Part shown: piece after piece, positions 1-8,408 of the stretch
How positions within the stretch are numbered: the first letter of the stretch is position 1
How the letters are laid out: each line of letters opens with the position of its first letter
NCBI GenBank assembly: GCA_964625525.1
Contig: CAZVEE010000020.1
Span: 1-47,841 of the forward strand
Origin: CAZVEE01 sp964625525
GTDB taxonomy: Bacteria; Pseudomonadota; Alphaproteobacteria; JAJFIK01
DNA length: 47,841 bases
Reading direction: 5' to 3'
Made by a program: the position numbers and the translations under genes
The notes under the pieces: model-generated
What the model saw: only the letters and a program-made list of their open reading frames with translations
What the model was told of the DNA's origin: nothing
The model's database searches: none

Positions 1-684
1 GGCGCGCACCAGAATGGCGGCGCCGCCGCCATCGGTCACCAGGCAGCAATCAAGCAGGCGCAGGGGGTCACTAATGAGCCGGGAAGCCGCCACATCGGCG
101 ATGCTGAGGGGGGCCTGCATAAAAGCTTCCGGGTTAAGCCGCGCCCAGGCCCGCGCCGCCACCGCGACGTCCGCCAGATGCTCCGGCGTCGTTCCGTATT
201 CATGCATGTGCCGCTGAGCCGCCAGCGCATAGCCCGAAATAGGCGGGCGCGGACGATAAGGCCCCACCCACCAAGGCAGTTCAGGACGCTGAGCGCCCCG
301 GCCGCCGACGCGCGTGCGCTGATTGGAGCCGTAGCAGACCAGCGCCACGTCACACATTCCGGCGTCCAGGGCCAGCGCCGCCCACTGCAAGTGGTTCATG
401 AAGGACGAGCCGCCCACATTGGTGCCTTCGACCACTTTGGGGCTCAGGCCCAGATACTCGCCGATGACAAGAGCAGGCAGATGGGTGGTCATCAAAGCCC
501 CAAAAATGCCGTCCACATCTTTCAGACCCAGGCCGCAATCGGCGAGCGCCCCGTGCACCGCCTCGCCCAAGATCTCAAGATCGGTGCGGCCCTTGGCCTC
601 GCCGATGCGCCCATCCGGCGCGAAACCGCCCAGCCCGATCCCAACGATCGCCGCCTTACCGCGAATGGCTTTATCAGTGGTCAT
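1..684 (-). CDS. Thiolase-family acetyl-CoA acetyltransferase (partial)
   Basis: The reading frame begins with ATG at 684 on the minus strand and stays open to the window edge, so the C-terminal part is missing. The translation starts MTTDKAIRGKAAIVGIGLGG and continues with GALMTTHLPALVIGEYLGLSP, then GGSSFMNHLQWAALALDAGM, and near the edge DCCLVTDGGGA. This is the pattern of the non-condensing thiolase / lipid-transfer-protein group (SCP-x-like), which acts on acyl-CoA in the cytoplasm. It starts 37 bases after the stop of a DUF35 OB-fold gene. Such pairs form one complex in several steroid and lipid degradation pathways, so the two probably work together. The substrate cannot be told. Confidence 0.85.
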   Translation of the reverse strand, partial: MTTDKAIRGKAAIVGIGLGGFAPDGRIGEAKGRTDLEILGEAVHGALADCGLGLKDVDGIFGALMTTHLPALVIGEYLGLSPKVVEGTNVGGSSFMNHLQWAALALDAGMCDVALVCYGSNQRTRVGGRGAQRPELPWWVGPYRPRPPISGYALAAQRHMHEYGTTPEHLADVAVAARAWARLNPEAFMQAPLSIADVAASRLISDPLRLLDCCLVTDGGGAAILVRA

Positions 685-721
685 GATCTATAGCCCGCCT
701 GCCCCTTATCGTGAACGGCCC

Positions 722-1117
722 CTAGGCCGGGTTGAACACCACGTAAGCGGGCTCATCCTCCGTATCCCGCACAATCCGTGCGCGCACGGCCATGCCGATG
801 CGCACCGCCTCCGGGTCAATCCCCTCGACACGGGAAAACATGCGCGGGCCTTCCGCCAATTCAATAATGGAAAAATTGCGCACGCCGCCGCGGTCGGGCT
901 TGTCATGGATGGTGGTGAAGGAATGCACCACGCCTTCCCCGCTGGCGAACACGAAACTCAGATCCGCCGAGCCGCAATTGGTGCACAGGACACGGGGAAA
1001 GAACTGCTGGTGTCCGCACGCCCCGCATTTCTGAATCCGAAACTCGCCATTGGCGAGGTGCGCATGATATTGCGCGTCCGGCCCTGGGCCGGCAAAACTG
1101 GCGGGTCCGTGCACCAT
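722..1117 (-). CDS. Zn-ribbon OB-fold (DUF35) protein, thiolase partner
   Basis: A 131-residue protein with an N-terminal rubredoxin-like zinc ribbon (CGACGH, then CTNCGS about 16 residues on) followed by an OB fold (GVVHSFTTIHDKP...GMAVRARIV). The family binds acyl-CoA ligands and partners thiolases. An upstream in-frame start at 1165 exists. I prefer ATG 1117 (MVHGPASF) because AGGA lies about seven bases upstream and family members begin close to the zinc ribbon. The gene lies just upstream of the thiolase on the same strand and diverges from the hydrolase beginning at 1259, so the 140-base gap should hold both promoters. Confidence 0.85.
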   Translation of the reverse strand: MVHGPASFAGPGPDAQYHAHLANGEFRIQKCGACGHQQFFPRVLCTNCGSADLSFVFASGEGVVHSFTTIHDKPDRGGVRNFSIIELAEGPRMFSRVEGIDPEAVRIGMAVRARIVRDTEDEPAYVVFNPA

Positions 1118-1258
1118 GATGGGGTCCTGTCTCGTCTTTGTTAGGCGTGATGGTAAAGACCCCAACGCCCGGCGACAATGCGCTTGGGTCTCACGCCATC
1201 ATTGGCCACCCCACGCAAGCGCATGGCACCTGAAAGAACGCTGAACGAGGAGACAGGC

Positions 1259-2242
1259 ATGACAGGGTATCCGGATATGCCCCCCGCACGCATCCACACG
1301 GTGAACGGTGTGCGTTTGGCGGTTTTTGAGGCCGGGCCGGAGGACGGGCTGCCGGTGGTGTTGTCCCACGGCTTCCCGGAGCTGGCCTATTCCTGGCGCC
1401 ATCAAATCCGCGCCCTGGCGGCGGCGGGTTACCGGGTGATTGCGCCCGACCAGCGCGGCTATGGCTTCTCCGAAGCACCCGCGGCGATTACGGCCTATGA
1501 CATGGAGCATCTGACCGGCGATCTGGTGGGCTTGCTTGATCTTTATGGCCTGGAGCGCGCGGTGTTCTGCGGTCATGACTGGGGCGGATTGGTGGTGTGG
1601 CAACTGCCGCTGATGCACCCGTCCCGGGTTGCCGGGCTCATGGGCTTGTGCACGCCTTTCATCCCGCGCCTGCGCGCCGATCCCGTGCAGCTCATGCGCC
1701 AGGCCTTGGGCGAGGGTTTTTACATCGTCGCGTTTCAAGAGCCGGGTGTGGCGGATGCGCTGCTCGACTCTGATCCCGGCCGCACCATGCGCTTTTTCGG
1801 GCGCAAAAGCCCGGTCCCGGCCGACGAAGCGGACAAAACCGCCAGCAATGCCAAACTGGGCAATCTTCACGCCGCCCTCACGGGCCCAGAATCGGAGTGG
1901 GGCGGTGTGCCCTCGCTCAGCGATGCGGAGTTGACAGTGTTCACGCAGACCTTCGCACGCACAGGCTTCACGGGCGGTATCAACTGGTACCGCAACATGA
2001 CCCGCAACTGGGAGCGCAGCGCCCATCTGCCGACCCGCGTGGACGTTCCCGCCCTTATGATCGGCGCGAGCCATGATTTGGCGCTCCCGCCCTCGGGCAT
2101 GGCCGGCATGCACAAATATGTGCCCGATCTTGAGCGCCATGTGGTGGCGGGCGCTGGCCATTGGGTGCAGCAGGAGGCGCCAGACGCGGTCAACGCTCTC
2201 ATGCTGGATTGGCTGGCGCGCCGGCGCGCGGATCTTGCTTAG
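1259..2242 (+). CDS. Alpha/beta hydrolase, epoxide hydrolase type
   Basis: A 327-residue alpha/beta hydrolase. The order of motifs fits soluble epoxide hydrolases: oxyanion HGFPE, nucleophile elbow GHDWGG with Asp as nucleophile, a cap with WYRN supplying a candidate tyrosine, an acid in GASHDLALP and the catalytic His in GAGHWVQQEAP. These enzymes open epoxides to diols through an ester intermediate; fluoroacetate or haloalkane dehalogenases are relatives and not fully excluded. The start at 1259 (MTGYPDMPP) has GGAGACAG just upstream; an in-frame start at 1178 gives an unlikely N-terminal extension. It is cytoplasmic, with no signal peptide. The 3' end converges with prfB, overlapping by four bases. 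Confidence 0.85.
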   Translation: MTGYPDMPPARIHTVNGVRLAVFEAGPEDGLPVVLSHGFPELAYSWRHQIRALAAAGYRVIAPDQRGYGFSEAPAAITAYDMEHLTGDLVGLLDLYGLERAVFCGHDWGGLVVWQLPLMHPSRVAGLMGLCTPFIPRLRADPVQLMRQALGEGFYIVAFQEPGVADALLDSDPGRTMRFFGRKSPVPADEADKTASNAKLGNLHAALTGPESEWGGVPSLSDAELTVFTQTFARTGFTGGINWYRNMTRNWERSAHLPTRVDVPALMIGASHDLALPPSGMAGMHKYVPDLERHVVAGAGHWVQQEAPDAVNALMLDWLARRRADLA

Positions 2243-3367
2243 TCAATATCCTCGACTTGCGCATCCGTGCCGTGGACGCGGGCGGCAAGAGCCGCGGCCA
2301 TGAAGTCGTCGAGATCGCCGTCGAGCACGTCATCCGGCGTCGGACTTTCTACGCCCGTGCGCAGATCCTTCACCATCTGATAGGGCTGCAAGACATAAGA
2401 GCGGATCTGGTGGCCCCAGCCGATATCGGTTTTGGAGGCGGCTTGCGCGTTCGCCTCTTCCTCCCGCTTTTGCAGTTCCAGCTCATACAGGCGCGCCTTG
2501 AGCATGGTCATGGCCGTGGCGCGGTTCTTATGCTGGGAACGCTCGTTCTGACACTGAACGATGATGCCGGTGGGCACGTGGGTCATGCGCACCGCGCTAT
2601 CGGTGGTGTTCACGTGCTGGCCGCCGGCGCCGCTGGCGCGGTAGGTGTCGATCTTCAGGTCCTTTTCCAAGACCTCAATCTCGATGGTGTCGTCCACCAC
2701 CGGGTAAGTCCAGACACTGGCGAAACTGGTGTGACGGCGGGCATTGGAATCGTAAGGCGAAATGCGCACCAGCCGGTGCACGCCCGCTTCCGTCTTCAGC
2801 CAGCCATAGGCGTTCTCGCCTTTGACCTTGAGCGTCGCGGATTTCAGCCCCGCCTCTTCCCCCGCGCATTCCTCGATCACCACCACCTTGTAGCCGTGGC
2901 TTTCCGACCAGCGGGTGTACATGCGCGCGAGCATGCTGGCCCAGTCCTGGCTTTCGGTGCCGCCGGCGCCGGAATGGACTTCCAGGAAACAGTCATTGCC
3001 GTCGGCCTCGCCTGAGAGCAGCGTCTGCACCTCGGCCTTGCGGGCGCGGGCGTGCAGATCGCGCATGGCGGCTTCGCTGTCGGCGACCACATCCGCGTCG
3101 CCCTCAGCCTCCGCCATCTCGATGAGTTCGGCCGTGTCCGTCAGTTCCCGGTCGAGGGTGAGATAGGCGGAGATGGACGCATCGAGCTGGTTGCGCTCGC
3201 GCATGATTTTCTGAGCCGCCGCCGGATCGTCCCAAAGGCTGGGGTCCTCGGCTTTCGCGTTCAGTTCATCGAGGCGTTTCTGGGCAGTATCCCAGTCAAA
3301 GATGCCTCCTCAGCAGTTCGAGCGACTGCTTGATTTCGGAGATGAGCGTCAGGATCTCGGCACGCAT
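2239..3367 (-). CDS. prfB: Peptide chain release factor 2 with programmed +1 frameshift
   Basis: RF2 ends translation at UGA and UAA. The gene is in two frames. ATG 3367 opens a 23-codon frame (MRAEILTLISEIKQ...LLRRHL) ending in CTT TGA; decoding continues in the +1 frame from GAC (3297) with DWDTAQKRLDELNAKAEDPS to the stop at 2239, giving 375 residues (E. coli RF2 has 365). The +1 frame has a downstream ATG that would give a protein lacking the first 50 or so residues, but the family needs the full N-terminal coiled coil. The codon-recognition loop reads SPY (SPF in E. coli) and the catalytic loop is GAGGQHVN. The gene lies downstream of PBP1A on the same strand, 75 bases away. Confidence 0.95.
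3295..3310 (-). promoter_or_regulatory. RF2 programmed frameshift site
   Basis: Read on the minus strand the site is AGGAGG CAT CTT TGA C. The Shine-Dalgarno-like AGGAGG lies three bases before the CTT slippery codon and the in-frame stop is TGA followed by C, the poorest termination context. This matches the E. coli layout (AGGGGG TAT CTT TGA C) in spacing and slip codon. In E. coli, low RF2 makes ribosomes pause at UGA and slip +1, so the factor controls its own synthesis. Confidence 0.95.
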
Positions 3368-3442
3368 GGAACGGGGTTACCTGCTGTGGTGGAAAAGGTC
3401 GACGGACCCGGGAAGGCCCGTCTTCTGCCATCGCGCGCGGCG

Positions 3443-5920
3443 CTAGTAAAGCCCGCCCGTGCCCCGGTTCACCCGCGTCGAGCCGGAAACCGGCGCGTCC
3501 GGGTCGGTGCTGGCGCCGGCGCCCAGCACATTGCGGAAGGCTTCAGGATCCGGGCCGGTGCCGGGCTTGAAGGCCTCTTCGATAACCCGTCCATCGCCGG
3601 GGCGTGCCCGTTGGCCGGTTTCCGAGTTCACCCGCATGAGCGTGATGCCTGAGGGCACGCGGAAGGGCACCGCCGGCTTGTCGCCGACCGCCAGCGCCAT
3701 GAAATCGCGGAAGATGGGCGCGGCGACACTGCCGCCGGTTTCCGAGTGCCCCATGGAGGTGGGGATATCAAAGCCCACATAGACCCCCACGGCCAAATCC
3801 GGCGAAAAGCCCACGAACCAGGCGTCTTTCTCGTCATCGGTGGTGCCGGTCTTGCCCGCAAGCGGCTTGCCCACGGTGCGCACCGTGGTGGCGGTGCCCC
3901 GGTCCACCACCCCTTGCAGCAGCGACACCACCTGATAGGCGGTGTGAGAGTCGAGCACCCGGGCGCGGGCGTCGGGCAGTTGAGGCATGGGCGCGGCGGC
4001 CCAAGCATCCGGCGCGCAGCCCAGGCAGTCCCGCTGGTCATGACGATAGACGGTCCGCCCCAAGCGATCCTGGATCCGGTCAATGAACACCGGCGCGATC
4101 TCGTGACCGCCATTCACGAACATGCCGTAGGCGGTGGTCATGCGCAGAAGCGTGGTCTCGCCGGAGCCCACGGCCATGGACAAGAGCGGGCGCGGTCTCT
4201 CGTAAACCCCCATGCGCTCGCCATAGGCGACCACATCCTCGATCCCCACATCGAGCGCCAAGCGCACGGTCAGCACATTGAGCGAGCGCTCCATGCCCCG
4301 GCGCAAGGTGGACGGACCGTAGAAGCGGTTTGAGTAGTTATTCGGTTTCCACAGGGGCATGTCCTCGCCCTGATCGAGCGTGAAAGGCGCGTCCAGCACC
4401 ACGCTTGAGGGGGTGTAGCCATTGTCGAAGGCCGCCGCATAAACGAAGGGTTTGAAGGACGAGCCCGGCTGGCGGCGCGCCTGAACCGCACGATTGAACT
4501 GGCTCTCTTCGAAGCTAAAGCCGCCCATCATGGCCAGCACCCGGCCCGTATGGGGATCGAGCGCGACGAGCCCGCCATTCACGTCCGGCACCTGGCGCAG
4601 GGCGAACTGGCCCGCCGCGTCGCCGTCCACGGGCTCGACATAGATGAGATCCCCGACGCTCAGCACTTGGCTGGGGCGCTCAATCTCCGCCCCGAGCGTG
4701 CGGTCGGGCAGCGATTGGCGCGCCCAGGTGAGCTGATCAAGCGCGATGGTCCCGGTGGTTTGGCCATCCTGAAGGCCGACGCTCACGGTTCCGGCCGTAT
4801 CATCAATGCCCAACACCACCGCGCCACTCCAGGGCGCCAGGTCCGTGGCGAAGTCCGCCCGGCGAATCGCTTCCGCCCAGTTGGCAAGATCGCCGAGCTG
4901 GCCCACGGCCCCGCGCCAGCCATGGCGCTGGTCATAGGCGACAAGACCGCCGCGCAGGGCCGTCATGGCATGGCGTTGCAGCTCCGGCTCAATGGTTGTG
5001 CGCACTGACAAGCCGCCATCATAAAGGCTCTCCTCGCCATAAAGGCCCGCCACCCGGCGCCGCACTTCTTCGGCGAAGTACTCCCCCTCCACCGTGCGGG
5101 TCCCAAACACGCGCTCATAGACCAACAGCTCTTCGGCCTGAGCGACCTCGGCCTCGGCGGGCGTGATATAGCCATTTGCGGCCATGCGGCCGATCACCCA
5201 GTTGCGCCGGGCGATGCCGCGTTCACGCGCGCCGTGGCGGTCAGGGCGATAATTGTTCGGCCCCTTGGGCATGGCCGCCAGATAAGCGGCTTCGGCAACC
5301 GTCAGGTCCTGGAGTGATTTGTCGAAATAGTTGAGCGACGCCGCGGCTACCCCATAGGAGCGCCAGCCCAGATAGATCTCGTTCAGGTAGAGTTCGAGGA
5401 TGTGTTCCTTGGTAAAGGCCTCTTCCATCCGCAGCGCCAGCAGCGCCTCGCGGATTTTACGCTCCAAGCGCACTTCCCCGGAGAGCAGGAAATTCTTGGC
5501 CACCTGCTGGGTGATGGTGGCGGCCCCTTCCAGGCGGCGGTTGTTCAGGTAATTCGAGACATTCGCCAAGGCGGCGCGAGCGATCCCGCGATAATCAAGG
5601 CCATGGTGCTCGTAGAAGGTGCGGTCTTCAGCCGAGATGAAGGCATTCACCACATGCGGTGGGATTGCCTCGATGGGCACGAAAATACGCCGCTCGGTGG
5701 CGTATTCCGCCAGCAGCGTTCCATCCCCCGCATGGATGCGGGTCATCACTTTGGGCTCGTATTCGCGCAATTGCGCGTAATCGGGCAGGTCGTCCGCCAG
5801 GCGCGCCACATAGATGGCGCCAGCGATCCCGGCCACGATGGCGCCGGTGAAACCAACGGCAAAGAGCACCGCGAAGACACGGAAAGCGATGGTCCATCCG
5901 GAAAGTCTGCGTTCGGCCAT
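3443..5920 (-). CDS. mrcA: Penicillin-binding protein 1A (bifunctional transglycosylase/transpeptidase)
   Basis: A class A PBP of 825 residues that polymerises glycan strands from lipid II and cross-links peptides at the outer face of the inner membrane. After a short cytoplasmic start (MAERRLSGW) there is one membrane anchor (VFAVLFAVGFTGAIVAGIAG). The GT51 domain shows the catalytic Glu in SAEDRTFYEHHG and QQVAKNFLL; a linker with an OB-like insertion follows. The transpeptidase has SSFKPF (Ser nucleophile), SLN and KTGTTDD. I chose ATG 5920; the longer in-frame start at 6016 adds 32 residues unlike the family. It lies downstream of the amidase (222-base gap) and upstream of prfB on the same strand. 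Confidence 0.94.
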   Translation of the reverse strand: MAERRLSGWTIAFRVFAVLFAVGFTGAIVAGIAGAIYVARLADDLPDYAQLREYEPKVMTRIHAGDGTLLAEYATERRIFVPIEAIPPHVVNAFISAEDRTFYEHHGLDYRGIARAALANVSNYLNNRRLEGAATITQQVAKNFLLSGEVRLERKIREALLALRMEEAFTKEHILELYLNEIYLGWRSYGVAAASLNYFDKSLQDLTVAEAAYLAAMPKGPNNYRPDRHGARERGIARRNWVIGRMAANGYITPAEAEVAQAEELLVYERVFGTRTVEGEYFAEEVRRRVAGLYGEESLYDGGLSVRTTIEPELQRHAMTALRGGLVAYDQRHGWRGAVGQLGDLANWAEAIRRADFATDLAPWSGAVVLGIDDTAGTVSVGLQDGQTTGTIALDQLTWARQSLPDRTLGAEIERPSQVLSVGDLIYVEPVDGDAAGQFALRQVPDVNGGLVALDPHTGRVLAMMGGFSFEESQFNRAVQARRQPGSSFKPFVYAAAFDNGYTPSSVVLDAPFTLDQGEDMPLWKPNNYSNRFYGPSTLRRGMERSLNVLTVRLALDVGIEDVVAYGERMGVYERPRPLLSMAVGSGETTLLRMTTAYGMFVNGGHEIAPVFIDRIQDRLGRTVYRHDQRDCLGCAPDAWAAAPMPQLPDARARVLDSHTAYQVVSLLQGVVDRGTATTVRTVGKPLAGKTGTTDDEKDAWFVGFSPDLAVGVYVGFDIPTSMGHSETGGSVAAPIFRDFMALAVGDKPAVPFRVPSGITLMRVNSETGQRARPGDGRVIEEAFKPGTGPDPEAFRNVLGAGASTDPDAPVSGSTRVNRGTGGLY

Positions 5921-6019
5921 AACGTCCGCCGTCCCCCTAACCCGTCCCGTGAAGAGCGCCCGCACCGGCGCACAAAGCCCGAAGGCGCCGACGCGGCGCC
6001 AGCATCCAGAAAACACTGA

Positions 6020-6054
6020 AGATCCGGCTTTGTCTCCCCCGAAGAGCCGGATCT
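6020..6054 (-). terminator. Inverted repeat between amidase and PBP1A genes
   Basis: Perfect 10-base arms (AGATCCGGCT / AGCCGGATCT) around a 15-base loop. On the minus strand the hairpin is followed by TCAGTGTTTTC, a short T-rich stretch. It may attenuate transcription from the amidase gene into PBP1A. An upstream TTGACA on the minus strand (near 6094) hints that PBP1A also has its own promoter, but the -10 is poor. Low certainty. Confidence 0.4.
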
Positions 6055-6142
6055 CAGGCGGATACTATGGGATTGTGGCTTCTGGGTGGCCCTGTCAAGG
6101 GCGGCTCGGGTCAGGGACGGCGTAAGCCCCGGAAACCCGCGC

Positions 6143-7495
6143 TCAGCGGACCCGGCGGTTGTCGTCGCCCGGCAGGCCGGCAATGGTCTCAAAGCCGAAA
6201 TAGGAATCGACCGCATGCCTGATTCCCGCACCAAGCTTGGCGCGGTAGTCGGCCGTGACCAACAGCTCGGCTTCTGTCTGGTTCGACAAGAAGCCAAGCT
6301 CAATGAGCACCGAGGGCACATCCGCCGCCGTCAGCACCCAAAACGGGCCAAAGCGGTGTGTGTTGCGCAAGAGTGGCACCCCCTCACTGCCAAACAGCGG
6401 CAGCAGCGTCTGCGCGAACCGAACCGAATTGTTCATGGTGTCGCGCTGGGCCAGCTCAATGAGGATTTTCAGGACGTCGTCCGTCACTTCCTGTGACTCA
6501 AGGCCATTAATAGCGTTTTCCTTGCGCGCCAGACGGGCGGCCGCCTTATCCGATGCCGTTTCGGACAAGGTGTAAACCGAGGCGCCCCGCACCGATGCCA
6601 CCGGATTGGAGTCGGCATGAATGGACAAGAACAGGTCAGCGCTGTTGTCGCGGGCAAAACTGACGCGCTCGGGCAGCGGCACGAAGGTGTCATCGTCGCG
6701 GGTCATGTGGACGGTGTAGCGGCCCGTGGCTTCCAGCAGGTCGCGCAGCTCCAGCGCCATGTCGAGAGCCACGTCCTTCTCATACGTTCCCGTGATGGCG
6801 ATGGCACCCGGATCTTTGCCGCCATGACCCGCATCAATCACGATCACACGCTTGGCGGCATGCTCGGCCCGGGCGCGGGTCGCCCCCGTGCGCAGGGCCG
6901 GCGCGGCCGCATCCGGTGTGGGCGCGGACCCCGGCTCCGGATCAAGCGGTGCATTGGCGGTGGTAAAGCCGGCCTGGAGCAGGTGGCGGGCAGGCCAACC
7001 GGCGGTCCGCCGGAACGCGTCCTGCGAGGTGGTCTCCAGATCGAGAATGAAGCGGTAGCCCGCATTGGTGATTTCAGGACCCAGCATGCGCTTGGCGCGA
7101 ATGGTGGCGGGGCCGTCGAGATCGAGCACAACGCGGGAGTGGCCGGGCCGGTTGCGGGCATAGCGCAAGCGCGTCACAAGCCCCTCACCGGCAAAGGCGG
7201 TGCCATCACGCACTTGCCACTGCACTTCCGGCAGATCGATCACCAGCCGATAATCATCGGCGAGGGTGAACATGTCCGGGCGAGCATGGGCGTTCATTTC
7301 CAGGATAAAGCGGGTATAGCCGCCTTCTTCGATCAGCCGTGCGTCCTGCACCACTGGCATTGAGCCACCCGATGCGCGCGCCGTGTCCGTCCCGCCGAGC
7401 AGCAGGGCCAGAAACGCAAATGCGACCAGCAGCCATCGCCCGGCACTGCGATCGGCCCGATCCAGGTGCTGTTCGCACTGACCTTGTGTCATCAT
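6143..7495 (-). CDS. amiC: N-acetylmuramoyl-L-alanine amidase with AMIN domain
   Basis: A periplasmic zinc amidase that cuts the bond between MurNAc and L-Ala and helps daughter cells separate. A signal segment (RWLLVAFAFLALLLGGTDTARA) leads into an AMIN domain (YTRFILEMNAHARPDMFTL...YRFILDLE) that targets septal or membrane peptidoglycan. The amidase_3 domain then has Zn ligands in VIDAGHGGKDPG, GTYEKD and FLSIHADSN, and the catalytic Glu in IELGFLSN. The start is uncertain: ATG 7495 or 7492 put the signal peptide near the N-terminus, while an in-frame ATG at 7615 adds 40 residues. The gene heads a series with PBP1A and prfB and diverges from rne. Confidence 0.92.
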   Translation of the reverse strand: MMTQGQCEQHLDRADRSAGRWLLVAFAFLALLLGGTDTARASGGSMPVVQDARLIEEGGYTRFILEMNAHARPDMFTLADDYRLVIDLPEVQWQVRDGTAFAGEGLVTRLRYARNRPGHSRVVLDLDGPATIRAKRMLGPEITNAGYRFILDLETTSQDAFRRTAGWPARHLLQAGFTTANAPLDPEPGSAPTPDAAAPALRTGATRARAEHAAKRVIVIDAGHGGKDPGAIAITGTYEKDVALDMALELRDLLEATGRYTVHMTRDDDTFVPLPERVSFARDNSADLFLSIHADSNPVASVRGASVYTLSETASDKAAARLARKENAINGLESQEVTDDVLKILIELAQRDTMNNSVRFAQTLLPLFGSEGVPLLRNTHRFGPFWVLTAADVPSVLIELGFLSNQTEAELLVTADYRAKLGAGIRHAVDSYFGFETIAGLPGDDNRRVR

Positions 7496-7702
7496 CCTCA
7501 AGCCCGTATCGACAAAGGCGCCCACTCCAGCCAAGCCTGGCAGCAGAATGCCTGAAAACCCACGCAAGCCAAGCGATAGGGTGAAACCTTTGACAAATCG
7601 TAAGCGCAATTCCATCCCGTTAACTTTTCCAAGACCCGTTGTGACGCGGGACCTGCGACTGGATTGAACAAGGCCCCGGGCGATGCTCCCCCTTTGGCGG
7701 AC

Positions 7703-7743
7703 TTGTCACGGCGTTCACCCGAGCGCTACATATAGTGATGTAG
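7703..7743 (+). promoter_or_regulatory. Candidate rne promoter with overlapping inverted repeat
   Basis: TTGTCA at 7703-7708, an 18-base spacer and TACATA at 7727-7732 make a plausible sigma-70-type promoter facing rne. The -10 sits inside an inverted repeat, GCTACAT-ATAGTG-ATGTAGC (7725-7744), which could be an operator or a hairpin at the 5' end of the transcript. If this is the start, rne has a leader of roughly 670 bases. Confidence 0.4.
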
Positions 7744-7744
7744 C

Positions 7745-8408
7745 TTTTGGATGGCGGAGTCGCCGCGTCCTGGTTTCGAGCCCGCAGGCTCGTCCCATGG
7801 GCCGGCCCCGCCGGAAACCCGGGTCCGGCATTTTCATAGGACATGGCCGGCTAGCGGAGAGCATCAGGCGAAACGCCGGCTTTGAACCGCCGCAGACTCG
7901 GACGAGGTACAGGACTGACCGGAGCCGTTGACCAGGCCCAGCGCCCCACGGCTCGCTTCAGATGAGGACGTTTTCCGTCCGGCAGCGCGGCCCTCAGGGC
8001 TTCGCGCCCGGACACCCGGCTCGTTAGGGGGCTTTTTGTACATTCCCCCTCTCGGACCGTTTTCCCTTGGGTGCCCAAGGGTGGCCAGCAGCCCCGGACC
8101 CCGCGCCTCTCGCGGCCGGTCCAAAGCGCTCCGCCCGGGATACCTGCCGACTGAAACCGGATCGGGCGCGTCTGGCGCGCCAGGTTCAACCCTTTTCGCG
8201 GATCCGCGCATGCTGACTGGACGCGCTACTGATCGATGGGAAACCGAAGCCACCCGACGCGCTATGACGCGTCGGGGTTTCGGTGCACGCGGCCTTCCCG
8301 GCCCGGCCCGTCCTCGCGTCAGTCCGCCCGGATCCCCCTTAGCATCGAGCGTCGCAGCGCGCCGGCCCTGGGCCGTGCGCGCCAGCGGACGCTGTGGAGA
8401 TCTCCCCC
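7745..8408 (+). other. Long structured region upstream of RNase E (probable leader)
   Basis: No convincing gene lies here; open frames have alphaproteobacterial shadow composition (Arg/Pro/Gly) and no family resemblance. The region has several hairpins: CGAGCC-CGCA-GGCTCG (7777-7792), AGGGGG/CCCCCT with a T-rich loop (8026-8050), CCCTTGGG-TG-CCCAAGGG (8064-8081), and the strongest, CCCGACGCG-CTATGA-CGCGTCGGG inside an outer CCGAA/TTCGG (8244-8283). RNase E in enteric bacteria autoregulates through its long 5' UTR; a similar role is an inference here. Confidence 0.5.

Noticed and set aside
2239..3204. prfB as a truncated gene or pseudogene starting at the internal ATG 3204
   Set aside because: The missing N-terminus is encoded upstream in two frames joined by a canonical CTT TGA C frameshift site with an AGGAGG stimulator.
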